A DNA stretch of 64,000 nt, taken from NCBI RefSeq assembly GCF_015670795.1, contig NZ_JADPCJ010000001.1, positions 171,802 to 235,801 of the forward strand, written 5' to 3'. The notes beneath the pieces are model-generated. The model had not been told where the DNA came from. It saw nothing but the letters and a program-made list of their open reading frames with translations, and did no database searches. The DNA comes from Collinsella aerofaciens (lineage in GTDB: Bacteria; Actinomycetota; Coriobacteriia; Coriobacteriales; Coriobacteriaceae). Made by a program: the position numbers and the translations under genes. Shown here piece by piece: positions 7,841 to 16,760 of the stretch; within the stretch, counting starts at the first letter, position 1; each line of letters begins with the position of its first letter.

Positions 7841-8482
7841 TTACTTGTGGAGGTAAGCGATGGCAGTGCCAGCGTGGACTTGGATCGTGGCTGTTGATCT
7901 TACTACGTTGCTAATGCCCGTGTCAGCCAAGAGTCCTAGGGGGCTGTGGTCTAGTTCCCATTCTAGGCCGTGTTCGCTTATCTCTGTGTTGGGAGCTATG
8001 GCGATGATGGAGAAGGTTTTGCCCTCGGCGTTTTCGATGGTCCAGCTCTCGTCCTGGTGCAGGATTCTGGCCGTTACTTCGTCTTCTTCGATCCGGACGG
8101 GGGCATCCTCGTAGCCCGCAAGCAACCCCAGTACGGAAAGTGCCATATCCGGACGGCCGCCGGTGGCGCAGGTCGCAACCACCTCGGCACCCGGCCAGCG
8201 ACGGCGGACGGAATCGAGCGCCAGCGCCAGATCGGTATAATCCTTGTAGGGGTCGTGGCGCTCCACCTCAAAGGCCTCGGCGGCATCGACCAACGCGCGA
8301 CCCTCATCGCTTACGGTGTCGGCGTCGCCCACGTAGACGTCGCAACCTAGTCCCGCGCCCAGCAGCGCGTCGAGCCCGCGGTCCACGGCGACAACGTGAT
8401 CGCACTCCCCCGCCAACCTACGCAACAGATCCGCGCTCGCCACCACGGGCGAGCCGCAAACCACCAATACCTTGCAAGCCAC
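7841..8482 (-). CDS. thiN: Thiamine pyrophosphokinase
   Basis: 213 residues, the usual length. It transfers pyrophosphate from ATP to thiamine, giving the ThDP cofactor in the cytoplasm. Family signatures are YVGDADTVSD near residue 50 (metal/substrate Asp residues), KDYTDLALAL near residue 80 and CATGGRPDM near residue 104. The C-terminal beta-rich thiamine-binding domain follows. It lies 9 nt downstream of the HAD phosphatase gene on the same strand and is probably co-transcribed with it. The 32-bp palindrome follows. Confidence 0.9.
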   Translation of the reverse strand: MACKVLVVCGSPVVASADLLRRLAGECDHVVAVDRGLDALLGAGLGCDVYVGDADTVSDEGRALVDAAEAFEVERHDPYKDYTDLALALDSVRRRWPGAEVVATCATGGRPDMALSVLGLLAGYEDAPVRIEEDEVTARILHQDESWTIENAEGKTFSIIAIAPNTEISEHGLEWELDHSPLGLLADTGISNVVRSTATIQVHAGTAIAYLHK

Positions 8483-8491
8483 AGCTCTCGC

Positions 8492-9181
8492 CTATCCCTC
8501 AAACGCAAGCACGCGGGCCAGATCCAGGTCTTCATAGCCGTCGATAAAGATCTCGCAGTTGTCGCGGACCTCATCGCGCTCCATACGGCCGTGCGGGTCA
8601 TAGATGCCCACGCGCTTAAAGCCGGCGGTGCCAGAGCTCTTTAGACCAAAGACGGCGTCCTCAAACACCCAGGCGCGCTCAAACTTGCAGCCGTGGCGCT
8701 CCTCGAGGCGGCGCAGCGCCAGCTCGTACACATCGGGGAACTGCTTGGAGCGTCCCGCCTCGCCCGTCGTGGTAATAAACTCCATGTAGGTATCGAGCCC
8801 GGCGCCCGCAAGTGCAGACGTAACCAGCTCGGCCGGCGTGGACGTGGCAACGCACATGGGAATACCGGCCTCCTTCGCCTGCTTCAGAAATGCAATCAGG
8901 CCCTCGCGCGGCGGCACCTTTGAGTAGCCATCGATCAGAATGTCGCTCAACTCGCGGTAGAGCTCCTCGCCATTTGTGCCAATGCCCCAGATATCGTGGT
9001 AGGCCTGGCACTCGTCCTCGAGCGACAAATGCTCAAACTGGGCAAAATCGTCGACCGTCACGTCAACTCCGTGGCGGTGCAATAACTCGGGCTGGGCATA
9101 GGCCCAAACGGGAGTGCTATTAACCAGCGTGCCGTCGCAATCGAAAATAAAAGCAACACTTGGGGCAGCGATGCGGTCCAT
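8492..9181 (-). CDS. HAD-superfamily (subfamily IA) phosphatase/phosphoglucomutase-like
   Basis: 229 residues from the ATG at 9179-9181, preceded by AAAGG; a longer reading would need a TTG start. HAD motifs: I is FIFDCDGTLVNS, II is CVATSTPAEL, III/IV is RSKQFPDVYELAL with WVFEDAVFGLKSS. A helical cap domain lies between motifs I and II as in beta-phosphoglucomutase and sugar phosphatases. The substrate cannot be read; the divergent glycogen genes hint at a sugar phosphate, and the thiN neighbour at a thiamine phosphate. Divergent from glgB across a shared regulatory region. Confidence 0.85.
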   Translation of the reverse strand: MDRIAAPSVAFIFDCDGTLVNSTPVWAYAQPELLHRHGVDVTVDDFAQFEHLSLEDECQAYHDIWGIGTNGEELYRELSDILIDGYSKVPPREGLIAFLKQAKEAGIPMCVATSTPAELVTSALAGAGLDTYMEFITTTGEAGRSKQFPDVYELALRRLEERHGCKFERAWVFEDAVFGLKSSGTAGFKRVGIYDPHGRMERDEVRDNCEIFIDGYEDLDLARVLAFEG

Positions 9182-9512
9182 AAACGAGCCTTTCGATGTC
9201 AAATGGTAAACAACCTGCTAAAAACGTTTTACCAAACGTAAACCTAACAATCTAGAAACCCTAATTGGTAAAGCTGTCAAGAGTTTTACCATCGCAATTC
9301 TGCCAGTGGTATAAACATGGCGCTTACCGATTAAACGCCACCGCAAATCCACTTTCGTTCATAAAACTAACGTACAGGTGTTATCGTAGTTTTTGCCGAA
9401 AGTTCCACCGAGCACGCGAGGTGGAACGAATCATAGAACTGTCGCCGTCCCTTCGATTCGTGCAGCCTTGGACCTTTCGCATCTAGTCACCAAGGCAACA
9501 CGCTGCCGCGTC
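9182..9512. promoter_or_regulatory. Divergent HAD/glgB intergenic region with promoter and repeated GGTAAA motifs
   Basis: No gene. A plausible glgB promoter is TTACCA (9286-9291), an 18-nt spacer and TATAAA (9310-9315). Four related sites, ATGGTAAAC (9203-9211), TAAAAACGTTTTACCA (9219-9234), TTGGTAAAG (9265-9273) and GTTTTACCATCG (9283-9294), look like operator half-sites; the second contains the palindrome AAAACGTTTT typical of LacI-family operators, and the last overlaps the -35 box. Similar GATGGTAAAAC sites recur before the GH13-GH77 gene at 19351-19398. 9320-9512 shows nothing further. Confidence 0.5.
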
Positions 9513-11762
9513 ATGATGGGATCAAACGTGAGCGATACAAAGCTTAAGCCAGCAACCAAAAAGCCTGCTACCCGTAAAGCCGCCCCGCACGCGCCGGAGC
9601 TCACCAAAGACGATGTCTACCTGTTTGGCATCGGTACGTGGGAGCGCAGCTGGGAAAAGATGGGCGCGCACCCCGACACGCAGAACCGTACGCGCGGCTG
9701 GCGTTTTTGCGTTTGGGCGCCCGACGTAAAGAGCGTCCATGTCATTGGCGAATTTAACGATTGGGATGAGCAAGCCAACCCGCTGGTGCCCATGCATACG
9801 AGCGCTATTTGGGAAGGCTTTATTCCTGGCGCCGAGCAGGGTCAGCTCTATAAATACCTTATCGAGACCAACGAGGGCGAAAAGCTCTATAAGGCCGATC
9901 CGTACGCCTTTAAGGCCGAGTGCCCTCCGGGTACCGCCAGCGTGCTGTGGACCCTCGATGGCTACCAGTGGAACGACGCCGCATGGCTCAAGCGCCGTGC
10001 CGACCATAACCACATGTCGCAGCCGCTCAACATCTACGAGGTGCATATTGGCTCGTGGAAGCGCCACGGCGACGCGCCGCAGGGCGAGCCCGACGAGTAC
10101 GGCAACTACCCCGGCCCCATGGATCCCTTCCCCGCGCAGCGCGGCGAGTTCTACACCTACGACGACCTGTCGGTGGAGCTCGTGGACTACGTGCGCGACA
10201 TGGGCTATACGCATATCGAGGTCATGCCGCTTATGGAGCATCCCTTCGACGGCTCCTGGGGCTACCAGACAACCGGCTATTACGCCGCTACGTCGCGCTA
10301 CGGCAACCCGCAGCAGCTCATGCACTTTATCGATGCATGCCACGAAGCGGGCATCGGCGTGATCATGGACTGGGTGCCCGGCGGTTTTTGCGCCGACTCC
10401 CACGGCCTTGCCACCTTTAACGGCCACATGCTGTTTGAGCACGAGATTCACCCCAACTGGGGCACGCACAAGTTTGACTTCGCCCGCGGCGAGGTCCGCT
10501 CCTTCCTGGTCTCCAACGTGCTGTACTGGCTCGAGAACTTCCACGTGGACGGCATTCGCATGGACGGCGTGTCCAGCATGCTGTACCTCAACTTTGGCAT
10601 CGACGATCCGGGCCAAAAGAAGTTCAACAAGTACGGTACCGAGGAGGACCTGGACGCCAGCGCGTTTATTCGCCAGGTCAACTGCGCTGTAGAGGCACAC
10701 TACCCCGACGTGATGATGATGGCCGAGGAGTCCACCGCGTGGCCGCTCGTGACCTATCCGCCGCAGGACGGCGGCCTGGGCTTCCACTACAAGTGGGACA
10801 TGGGCTGGATGAACGACACCCTGCACTACATGCAGACTGATTTTCCGTGGCGCCCCGGCAACCACGGCTTGCTCACGTTCTCCATCATGTACGCCTTTAC
10901 CGAGAACTTCATCTGCCCGCTCAGCCACGACGAGGTCGTACACGGCAAGTGCTCGCTCATCGGCCGCATGCCGGGCGACTGGTGGCGCCAGTTTGCAGGT
11001 CTGCGCACGCTGGCCTTCTACCAGATGACGCACCCCGGTGCCAAGCTCAACTTTATGGGCAACGAGATCGGCCAGTTTATTGAGTGGCGCTACTACGAGT
11101 CCATTCAGTGGTTCCTGACCGAGGAGTACGAGACCCACAAGCATCATCAGGCGTTTATCAAGGCGCTCAACCACCTGTACACCGCCGAGCCGGCCCTGTA
11201 CGAGCGCGGCTACACCGACGACGGCTTTACCTGGATCGACGCGGACAACTCCAAGCAGTCCATCGTGAGCTTTGTGCGTCAGGGCGAAGATATTGATGAC
11301 GACCTGGTAATCCTGATCAACTTTGACCCGGCGAGCTACGAGAGCTTCCGCGTGGGCGTGCCGCGCGAGGGCGACTGGGAGGTCATCTTCGATTCCGACC
11401 GTCCCGAGTTTGGTGGCAGCGGCTATGCCGGTGAGGAGCCCTACACCTGCTCGAGCGAGCCCTATCCCTGGAACGGGCAGATGGACTCTATCGAGATTAA
11501 GGTGCCCGGCCTGGCAGGCGTGGTGCTTAAACGCCGCGGTCCCAGTAGCTACAAGCCGCCCGTGGTCGAGGAGCCCAAGAAGGCGACGCGCAAGTGTGCG
11601 TCCTCGGTGAAGCCCAAGACCGCGGCAGCCAAGAAGGCTCCGGCCAAGGCGAAGGCTGCCAAGGCTTCAGCCAAGTCCACCACGGCCAAGAAGGCGGCCA
11701 CAAAAAAGGCTGCTCCCAAGGCCAAGACGGCTGCTGTTAAGGCTCCTGCCAAGAAACCGTAA
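9513..11762 (+). CDS. glgB: 1,4-alpha-glucan branching enzyme with a Lys/Ala-rich tail
   Basis: About 749 residues from the ATG at 9513 (9516 ATG and 9528 GTG are also possible; no start has a good ribosome-binding site). Order: basic linker, CBM48 domain (RFCVWAPDVKSVHVIGEFNDW), GH13_9 barrel with VIMDWVPGGF, VDGIRMDGVSSMLY (Asp nucleophile), MMMAEEST (Glu acid/base) and CPLSHDEVVHGK, then the C-terminal beta domain. It makes alpha-1,6 branches in glycogen. The last ~68 residues are a histone-H1-like tail of KKA, AKAK and TTAKK units, not part of the normal enzyme. First gene of the glucan block. Confidence 0.95.
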   Translation: MMGSNVSDTKLKPATKKPATRKAAPHAPELTKDDVYLFGIGTWERSWEKMGAHPDTQNRTRGWRFCVWAPDVKSVHVIGEFNDWDEQANPLVPMHTSAIWEGFIPGAEQGQLYKYLIETNEGEKLYKADPYAFKAECPPGTASVLWTLDGYQWNDAAWLKRRADHNHMSQPLNIYEVHIGSWKRHGDAPQGEPDEYGNYPGPMDPFPAQRGEFYTYDDLSVELVDYVRDMGYTHIEVMPLMEHPFDGSWGYQTTGYYAATSRYGNPQQLMHFIDACHEAGIGVIMDWVPGGFCADSHGLATFNGHMLFEHEIHPNWGTHKFDFARGEVRSFLVSNVLYWLENFHVDGIRMDGVSSMLYLNFGIDDPGQKKFNKYGTEEDLDASAFIRQVNCAVEAHYPDVMMMAEESTAWPLVTYPPQDGGLGFHYKWDMGWMNDTLHYMQTDFPWRPGNHGLLTFSIMYAFTENFICPLSHDEVVHGKCSLIGRMPGDWWRQFAGLRTLAFYQMTHPGAKLNFMGNEIGQFIEWRYYESIQWFLTEEYETHKHHQAFIKALNHLYTAEPALYERGYTDDGFTWIDADNSKQSIVSFVRQGEDIDDDLVILINFDPASYESFRVGVPREGDWEVIFDSDRPEFGGSGYAGEEPYTCSSEPYPWNGQMDSIEIKVPGLAGVVLKRRGPSSYKPPVVEEPKKATRKCASSVKPKTAAAKKAPAKAKAAKASAKSTTAKKAATKKAAPKAKTAAVKAPAKKP

Positions 11763-11855
11763 CAAAACCGTTACAGCTGTAATTACCCGCCCCGACGGGG
11801 CGTAGGATACAAGTCATAACCGTTCCGGGAGAATCATCCCCGGGGGAAGGAACGT

Positions 11856-14282
11856 ATGAATAAGATCTTCGACAACAAGCAGGAGTTTACCGAACTCTAT
11901 CGCGATGCCGTCATGAGCATCAGCGGCAAGAGCGTCGAGGCCGCCAGCGACCTCGACCGCTTCAACGCCCTGGCCAAGCTCGTGGCCGAGAAGGCCCGCA
12001 CCGTTGCCACCAAGAGCGACGCCCGCGCCACCGCCGAGGGCAAGAAGCGCGTGTACTACTTCTCTATCGAGTTTTTGATCGGCCGCCTGCTCGACAACTA
12101 CCTGCTCAACTTTGGCGTGCGCGATATGGTCGCCGAGGCACTCGACGACATGGGCTTCGACTTGTCCGTCATCGAGAATCAGGAGCCCGATCCGGCGCTG
12201 GGCAACGGTGGCCTGGGCCGTCTTGCCGCATGCTTCCTGGATTCCATGGCAGCCGAGGGCATCGCCGGCTACGGCAACGGTATGCGCTACCGCTACGGCC
12301 TGTTTAAGCAGGAGATCATCAACGGCAGCCAGGTCGAGGCCACCGACGAGTGGCTCACCCACGGCTATCCCTGGGAGGTCCGCCGTCAGGACAAGGCCGT
12401 GACCATCAAGTTTGGTGGCCATGTTGAGGGCTTTGAGGAGAACGGCCGCACGTTCTACCGCACGGTGGACACGCAGGACATCCTGGCCGTCCCTTATGAC
12501 ATCCCCGTGGTGGGCTATGCCGGCGAGACCGTCAACAAGCTGCGCGTATGGGCCGCCGAGCCGGTCGAGGAGCACTTTGACCTGGAAGCCTTCAACCGCG
12601 GCGACTATGCCCTGGCCGACGCCGAGCGCGCCGAGGCCGAAGCCATCAGCGCCATCCTCTACCCCAACGACGCCGGCGAGCACGGCCGTCTGCTGCGCCT
12701 GAAGCAGGAGTACCTGTTTGTCTCGGCCGGCATCTACAGCCTACTCGACACCTTTGAGAAGGAGCACGGCGAGAACTGGGATCTGCTGCCGCAGTTTGTT
12801 GCCATCCACACCAACGACACGCACCCGGCCATGTGCGGCCCCGAGCTCATGCGCATCCTCATCGACGAGAAGAAGCTCGAGTGGGATGACGCCTGGAACA
12901 TCGTGACGCAGGTCGTGAGCTACACCAACCACACCATCCTGCCCGAGGCCCTGGAGAAGTGGCCCATCGGCATGTTCTCCAAGCTCCTCCCCCGTGTGTA
13001 CCAGATCATCGACGAGATCAGCCGTCGTTGGCACGAGTCGTTCGACACCACGCAGGAGGGCTGGCAGGAGCGTCTGCGTCAGACCGCCATCCTGTGGGAC
13101 GGCGAGATTCGCATGGCCAACCTGTCCGTGATCTGCAGCCACAGCGTCAACGGCGTGGCCAAGATCCACTCCGACATCATCAAAAACATCGTGCTCAAGG
13201 ACTTCTATGCCCTGACGCCCGAGAAGTTCAACAACAAGACCAACGGCATCTCGCACCGTCGCTTCTTTGCCGAAGCCAACCCCACCTATGCCAAGCTCGT
13301 GACAGAGGCTATTGGCGACGGCTGGCTCAAGGACGCCTTTGAGCTGGAAAAGCTCAAGGAGTTTAAGGACGACACCGAGTTCCTGAAAGCCGTGGGTGCC
13401 TCCAAGCGCGCCAACAAGGAGCGCCTGGCTGCCTACGTTAAGGCCGAGACCGGTCTGGTCATCGATCCCAACACCGTCTTCGATGTTCAGGTAAAGCGCT
13501 TCCACGCCTACAAGCGCCAGCTCATGAACATCATGAAGGTGATGGACATCTACAACCGTCGTATCGCCGATCCCAACTTCCACGTGACGCCGACGACCTT
13601 CATCTTTAGCGGCAAGGCCGCCTCGAGCTACACCTTCGCCAAGGAGACCATCCGCCTCATTAACTCCGTGGCCGATGTCATCAACAACGACCCGCGCGTC
13701 AACGAGGTCATGAAGGTCTGCTTTATCCCCAACTTCCGCGTGAGCAACGCCCAGCTCATCTACCCCGCCGCCGAGATCTCGGAGCAGATCTCCACGGCCG
13801 GCAAGGAGGCCTCGGGCACGTCCAACATGAAGCTCATGATGAACGGCGCCATTACGCTGGGCACCCTCGACGGCGCCAACATCGAAATCGCCGACCTGGC
13901 CGGCCGCGAGAACGAGGCCATCTTTGGCCTGACCGCTCCTGAGGTCGAGCAGCTCTGGGCATCCAACAGCTACTTTGCGTGGGATACGCTCAACAACGAT
14001 CGCGAGCGTCTGGGCCGCGTGATGGACGAGCTCAAGGACAACACGTTTGCGGGTCTTTCGGGCAACTTCGAGAGCATCTACAACGAGCTCATGAACAACA
14101 ACGACCCCGACCTGGTCATGGCAGACTTCCGCAGCTACGTGGATGCGTGGGAGAAGCTCACCGGCAGCTATGGCGACCAGGAGACCTGGAACCGCAAGGC
14201 CCTGCTCAACACTGCCTCGAGCGGCTGGTTCTCGAGCGACCGCACCATTCGCGAGTACCGCGACGAGATCTGGCACGCGTAA
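11856..14282 (+). CDS. glgP: Glycogen/maltodextrin phosphorylase
   Basis: 808 residues, normal for GT35. It releases glucose-1-phosphate from glucan ends using PLP. Hallmarks are the N-terminal RVYYFSIEFLIGRLL, DPALGNGGLGRLAACFLDS, TNDTHPAM, QVKRFHAYKRQLMN and the PLP-lysine segment EASGTSNMKLMMNGAITLGT. The ATG at 11856 has GGGGGAAGGAA upstream. It lies 93 bp after glgB and 107 bp before glgC, on the same strand. No Lys-rich tail. Cytoplasmic; pairs degradation with the synthetic genes around it. Confidence 0.96.
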   Translation: MNKIFDNKQEFTELYRDAVMSISGKSVEAASDLDRFNALAKLVAEKARTVATKSDARATAEGKKRVYYFSIEFLIGRLLDNYLLNFGVRDMVAEALDDMGFDLSVIENQEPDPALGNGGLGRLAACFLDSMAAEGIAGYGNGMRYRYGLFKQEIINGSQVEATDEWLTHGYPWEVRRQDKAVTIKFGGHVEGFEENGRTFYRTVDTQDILAVPYDIPVVGYAGETVNKLRVWAAEPVEEHFDLEAFNRGDYALADAERAEAEAISAILYPNDAGEHGRLLRLKQEYLFVSAGIYSLLDTFEKEHGENWDLLPQFVAIHTNDTHPAMCGPELMRILIDEKKLEWDDAWNIVTQVVSYTNHTILPEALEKWPIGMFSKLLPRVYQIIDEISRRWHESFDTTQEGWQERLRQTAILWDGEIRMANLSVICSHSVNGVAKIHSDIIKNIVLKDFYALTPEKFNNKTNGISHRRFFAEANPTYAKLVTEAIGDGWLKDAFELEKLKEFKDDTEFLKAVGASKRANKERLAAYVKAETGLVIDPNTVFDVQVKRFHAYKRQLMNIMKVMDIYNRRIADPNFHVTPTTFIFSGKAASSYTFAKETIRLINSVADVINNDPRVNEVMKVCFIPNFRVSNAQLIYPAAEISEQISTAGKEASGTSNMKLMMNGAITLGTLDGANIEIADLAGRENEAIFGLTAPEVEQLWASNSYFAWDTLNNDRERLGRVMDELKDNTFAGLSGNFESIYNELMNNNDPDLVMADFRSYVDAWEKLTGSYGDQETWNRKALLNTASSGWFSSDRTIREYRDEIWHA

Positions 14283-14389
14283 AGGCGCGCGAGCTCCCCT
14301 ATGCCAGCACGGCATTACTCGACGGGCGCGACCGAGCGCCGCGCCCGTCGCTAATGGGTTAGGAACATCGATGACAGAAGGAGAAATCG

Positions 14390-15538
14390 ATGAGTAAGAA
14401 AGAATGCATCGCGATGCTCCTCGCAGGAGGACAGGGCAGCCGATTGGGGGCACTCACCCAAAAGATCGCTAAGCCGGCGGTTAGCTTTGGTGGCAAGTTC
14501 CGCATTATCGACTTTTCGCTCTCCAACTGCTCCAACTCGGGCATCGACACGGTGGGCGTTCTGACGCAGTATCGCCCCTACCTGCTGCATGCCTATGTGG
14601 GCTCCGGCGAGGCCTGGGATCTGGACAGCCGCGACGGCGGCGTGTCGATTCTGCCGCCGTACGAGACGCAGACCGGTGGCGCCTGGTATGCGGGCACGGC
14701 CGACGCCATTACGCAGAACCTGGACTACATCAAGGCCAACGACCCCAAGTACGTCCTGATTCTTTCGGGCGATCACCTGTATCGCATGGACTACCGCAAG
14801 ATGCTCAAGACGCACATTGAGAACAACGCCGACCTCACGGTGAGCGTTATGCCCGTGCCGTGGGAAGAGGCCAGCCGCTTTGGCATCCTGACCACCGACC
14901 CCGAGGACGGCCGCATCACCAAGTTCACCGAGAAGCCCGATAAGCCCGATTCGAACCTCGCGTCCATGGGCATCTACATCTTCTCGGCCGACGTGCTGAT
15001 CGAGGCGCTCGAAGAGGACGCTCTAGACCAGCGCTCGAGCCACGACTTTGGCAAGGACATCATCCCCAAACTGCTCGGCGAGGGCAAGCGCCTGTACAGC
15101 TACGAGTTCCACGGCTTTTGGAAGGACGTCGGCACCATCGCCAGCTTCCACGAGACCTCGATGGACCTGCTGGGCAACAACCCCGAGTTCGATTTGTTCG
15201 ACAAGCACTTCCCCATCATGTCCAACATCACCACGCGTCCGCCGCACTACATTGGCCCGGACGGCCGCCTGGACGACTGCCTGGTCTCCAACGGCTGCAA
15301 GATCTACGGCACCGCTCGCCACTCGATCATTTCGACCGATGTCATCATCGAGGAGCGCGCCGTGGTCGAGGACTCCGTGCTGCTGCCGGGTGCGCACGTT
15401 AAGAGCGGCGCGCACATCTGCCGCGCTATTTTGGGCGAGAACTCCACGGTCGAAGAGGGCGTGAAGCTCGGCTCTGTCGATACCACCAAGGATACGGCCG
15501 TCGTTGGAAATGACGTCGTTATCGGGAAGGGGGAATGA
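14390..15538 (+). CDS. glgC: Glucose-1-phosphate adenylyltransferase, catalytic subunit
   Basis: 382 residues. The nucleotidyltransferase domain begins [20 protein letters not shown], with [17 protein letters not shown] and [16 protein letters not shown] following; a left-handed beta-helix domain closes the protein. It forms ADP-glucose for GlgA. The ATG at 14390 is preceded by AGAAGGAG. Only 4 nt separate its stop from glgD, matching the GlgC/GlgD heteromer of Firmicutes-type systems. Confidence 0.95.
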   Translation: MSKKECIAMLLAGGQGSRLGALTQKIAKPAVSFGGKFRIIDFSLSNCSNSGIDTVGVLTQYRPYLLHAYVGSGEAWDLDSRDGGVSILPPYETQTGGAWYAGTADAITQNLDYIKANDPKYVLILSGDHLYRMDYRKMLKTHIENNADLTVSVMPVPWEEASRFGILTTDPEDGRITKFTEKPDKPDSNLASMGIYIFSADVLIEALEEDALDQRSSHDFGKDIIPKLLGEGKRLYSYEFHGFWKDVGTIASFHETSMDLLGNNPEFDLFDKHFPIMSNITTRPPHYIGPDGRLDDCLVSNGCKIYGTARHSIISTDVIIEERAVVEDSVLLPGAHVKSGAHICRAILGENSTVEEGVKLGSVDTTKDTAVVGNDVVIGKGE

Positions 15539-15542
15539 TCCG

Positions 15543-16670
15543 ATGATCAATCGCAAGGCCATCGGTTATATCACCGCTAACTACTCTTCGACCTACGGCA
15601 GCGTGCTGCTCAAGGACCGCCCCATCGCGTCCGTTCCGTTTTTGGGCCGCTACCGCCTGATCGACTTCCCGCTGTCCAACATGATGAATGCCGGCATTAA
15701 GACCGTCGGCGTCGTCATGCCGGGCAACTACCGCTCACTGATCGACCACGTGGGCTCGGGCAAGGACTGGGGCCTGGACCGCAAGAAGGGCGGCCTGTTC
15801 ATGGTGCCCGGCAACGCGTATGGCACCACCAAGGGCGGCATGCGCTTCCTGCTGCGCGACATCATCTCCAACAAGACGCTGTTCCAGCGCTCGGACAAGC
15901 CCTATGTCGTGATGATGGGCACCAACATCATCTTTAACATGGACCTCAACACCATCATCGACGCGCACGAGAACTCCGGTGCCCAGATGACCGTGGTGTA
16001 CTGCAAGGCTACGCGCAACGTCGATGACGAGACCAAGCTCGAGATTAACGAGAACGGCCGCCTGACGGGCGTGAGCGCCGGCGTCGTGTACGGCGACAAC
16101 GCCTCCATGGACTGCTGCATCGTCAACCGCGAGACGCTGCTCGAGATCATCGACCACTACCAAGCCGCCGACTATCTAGACCTGCTCGAGGCGCTCCAGG
16201 GCGACTTTGGCAACATCGACGTGTGCAGTTACGAGTACAAGGGCGAGGTCGTGGGCGTGTTTAGCGAGAAGTCGCTGTATCGCCGCAGCATGGACCTGCT
16301 CGACCAGACCGTAGCCGACCAGCTCTTCGATCCCGAGCGCCCGATCCTGACCAAGGCTCACGACGTGCCGCCTTCGCGATATGCGACCGGCAGCCACGCG
16401 TGCAACTCGATCATCTCGGCCGGCTGCATCATCAAAGGCACCGTGCGCAACTCGATCCTGTCGCGCGGCGTCGTGGTCGAGGAAGGCGCTTCGGTGACCA
16501 ACTCGATCATCAACCAGAGCTGCATCATCAAGAGCGGCGCACGCGTTGAGAATGCCATCCTGGATAAGAACAACGTGGTCCCCACCAATACCGAGCTTCG
16601 CGGCACGCCCGAGAACATTCTGGTGCTGGGCAAGGCTCCGTTAACTTCCGACACCACCATCGTGCGTTAA
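15543..16670 (+). CDS. glgD: GlgD, regulatory ADP-glucose pyrophosphorylase subunit
   Basis: 375 residues from the ATG at 15543, with GGGAAGGGGGA upstream; an upstream in-frame ATG lies inside glgC and is unlikely. It is homologous to GlgC (RPIASVPFLGRYRLIDFPLS, beta-helix C-terminus), but the N-terminal GGxGxRL nucleotide loop is replaced by GYITANYSSTYGSVLL, so it should be catalytically weak or inactive, as is known for GlgD. It likely modulates GlgC in a hetero-oligomer. Directly downstream of glgC. Confidence 0.93.
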   Translation: MINRKAIGYITANYSSTYGSVLLKDRPIASVPFLGRYRLIDFPLSNMMNAGIKTVGVVMPGNYRSLIDHVGSGKDWGLDRKKGGLFMVPGNAYGTTKGGMRFLLRDIISNKTLFQRSDKPYVVMMGTNIIFNMDLNTIIDAHENSGAQMTVVYCKATRNVDDETKLEINENGRLTGVSAGVVYGDNASMDCCIVNRETLLEIIDHYQAADYLDLLEALQGDFGNIDVCSYEYKGEVVGVFSEKSLYRRSMDLLDQTVADQLFDPERPILTKAHDVPPSRYATGSHACNSIISAGCIIKGTVRNSILSRGVVVEEGASVTNSIINQSCIIKSGARVENAILDKNNVVPTNTELRGTPENILVLGKAPLTSDTTIVR

Positions 16671-16760
16671 CGTTGGCACCGCAACATCGCTCGTAACATG
16701 TAGAATAGCCGCCCGGTTAGCGCCAGGCGGCTATTCTCGAATTACAACATGGGAGACAAT

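Noticed and set aside
9522..11174. 550-codon minus-strand frame opposite glgB
   Set aside because: Antisense shadow of a strongly codon-biased gene; no domain.
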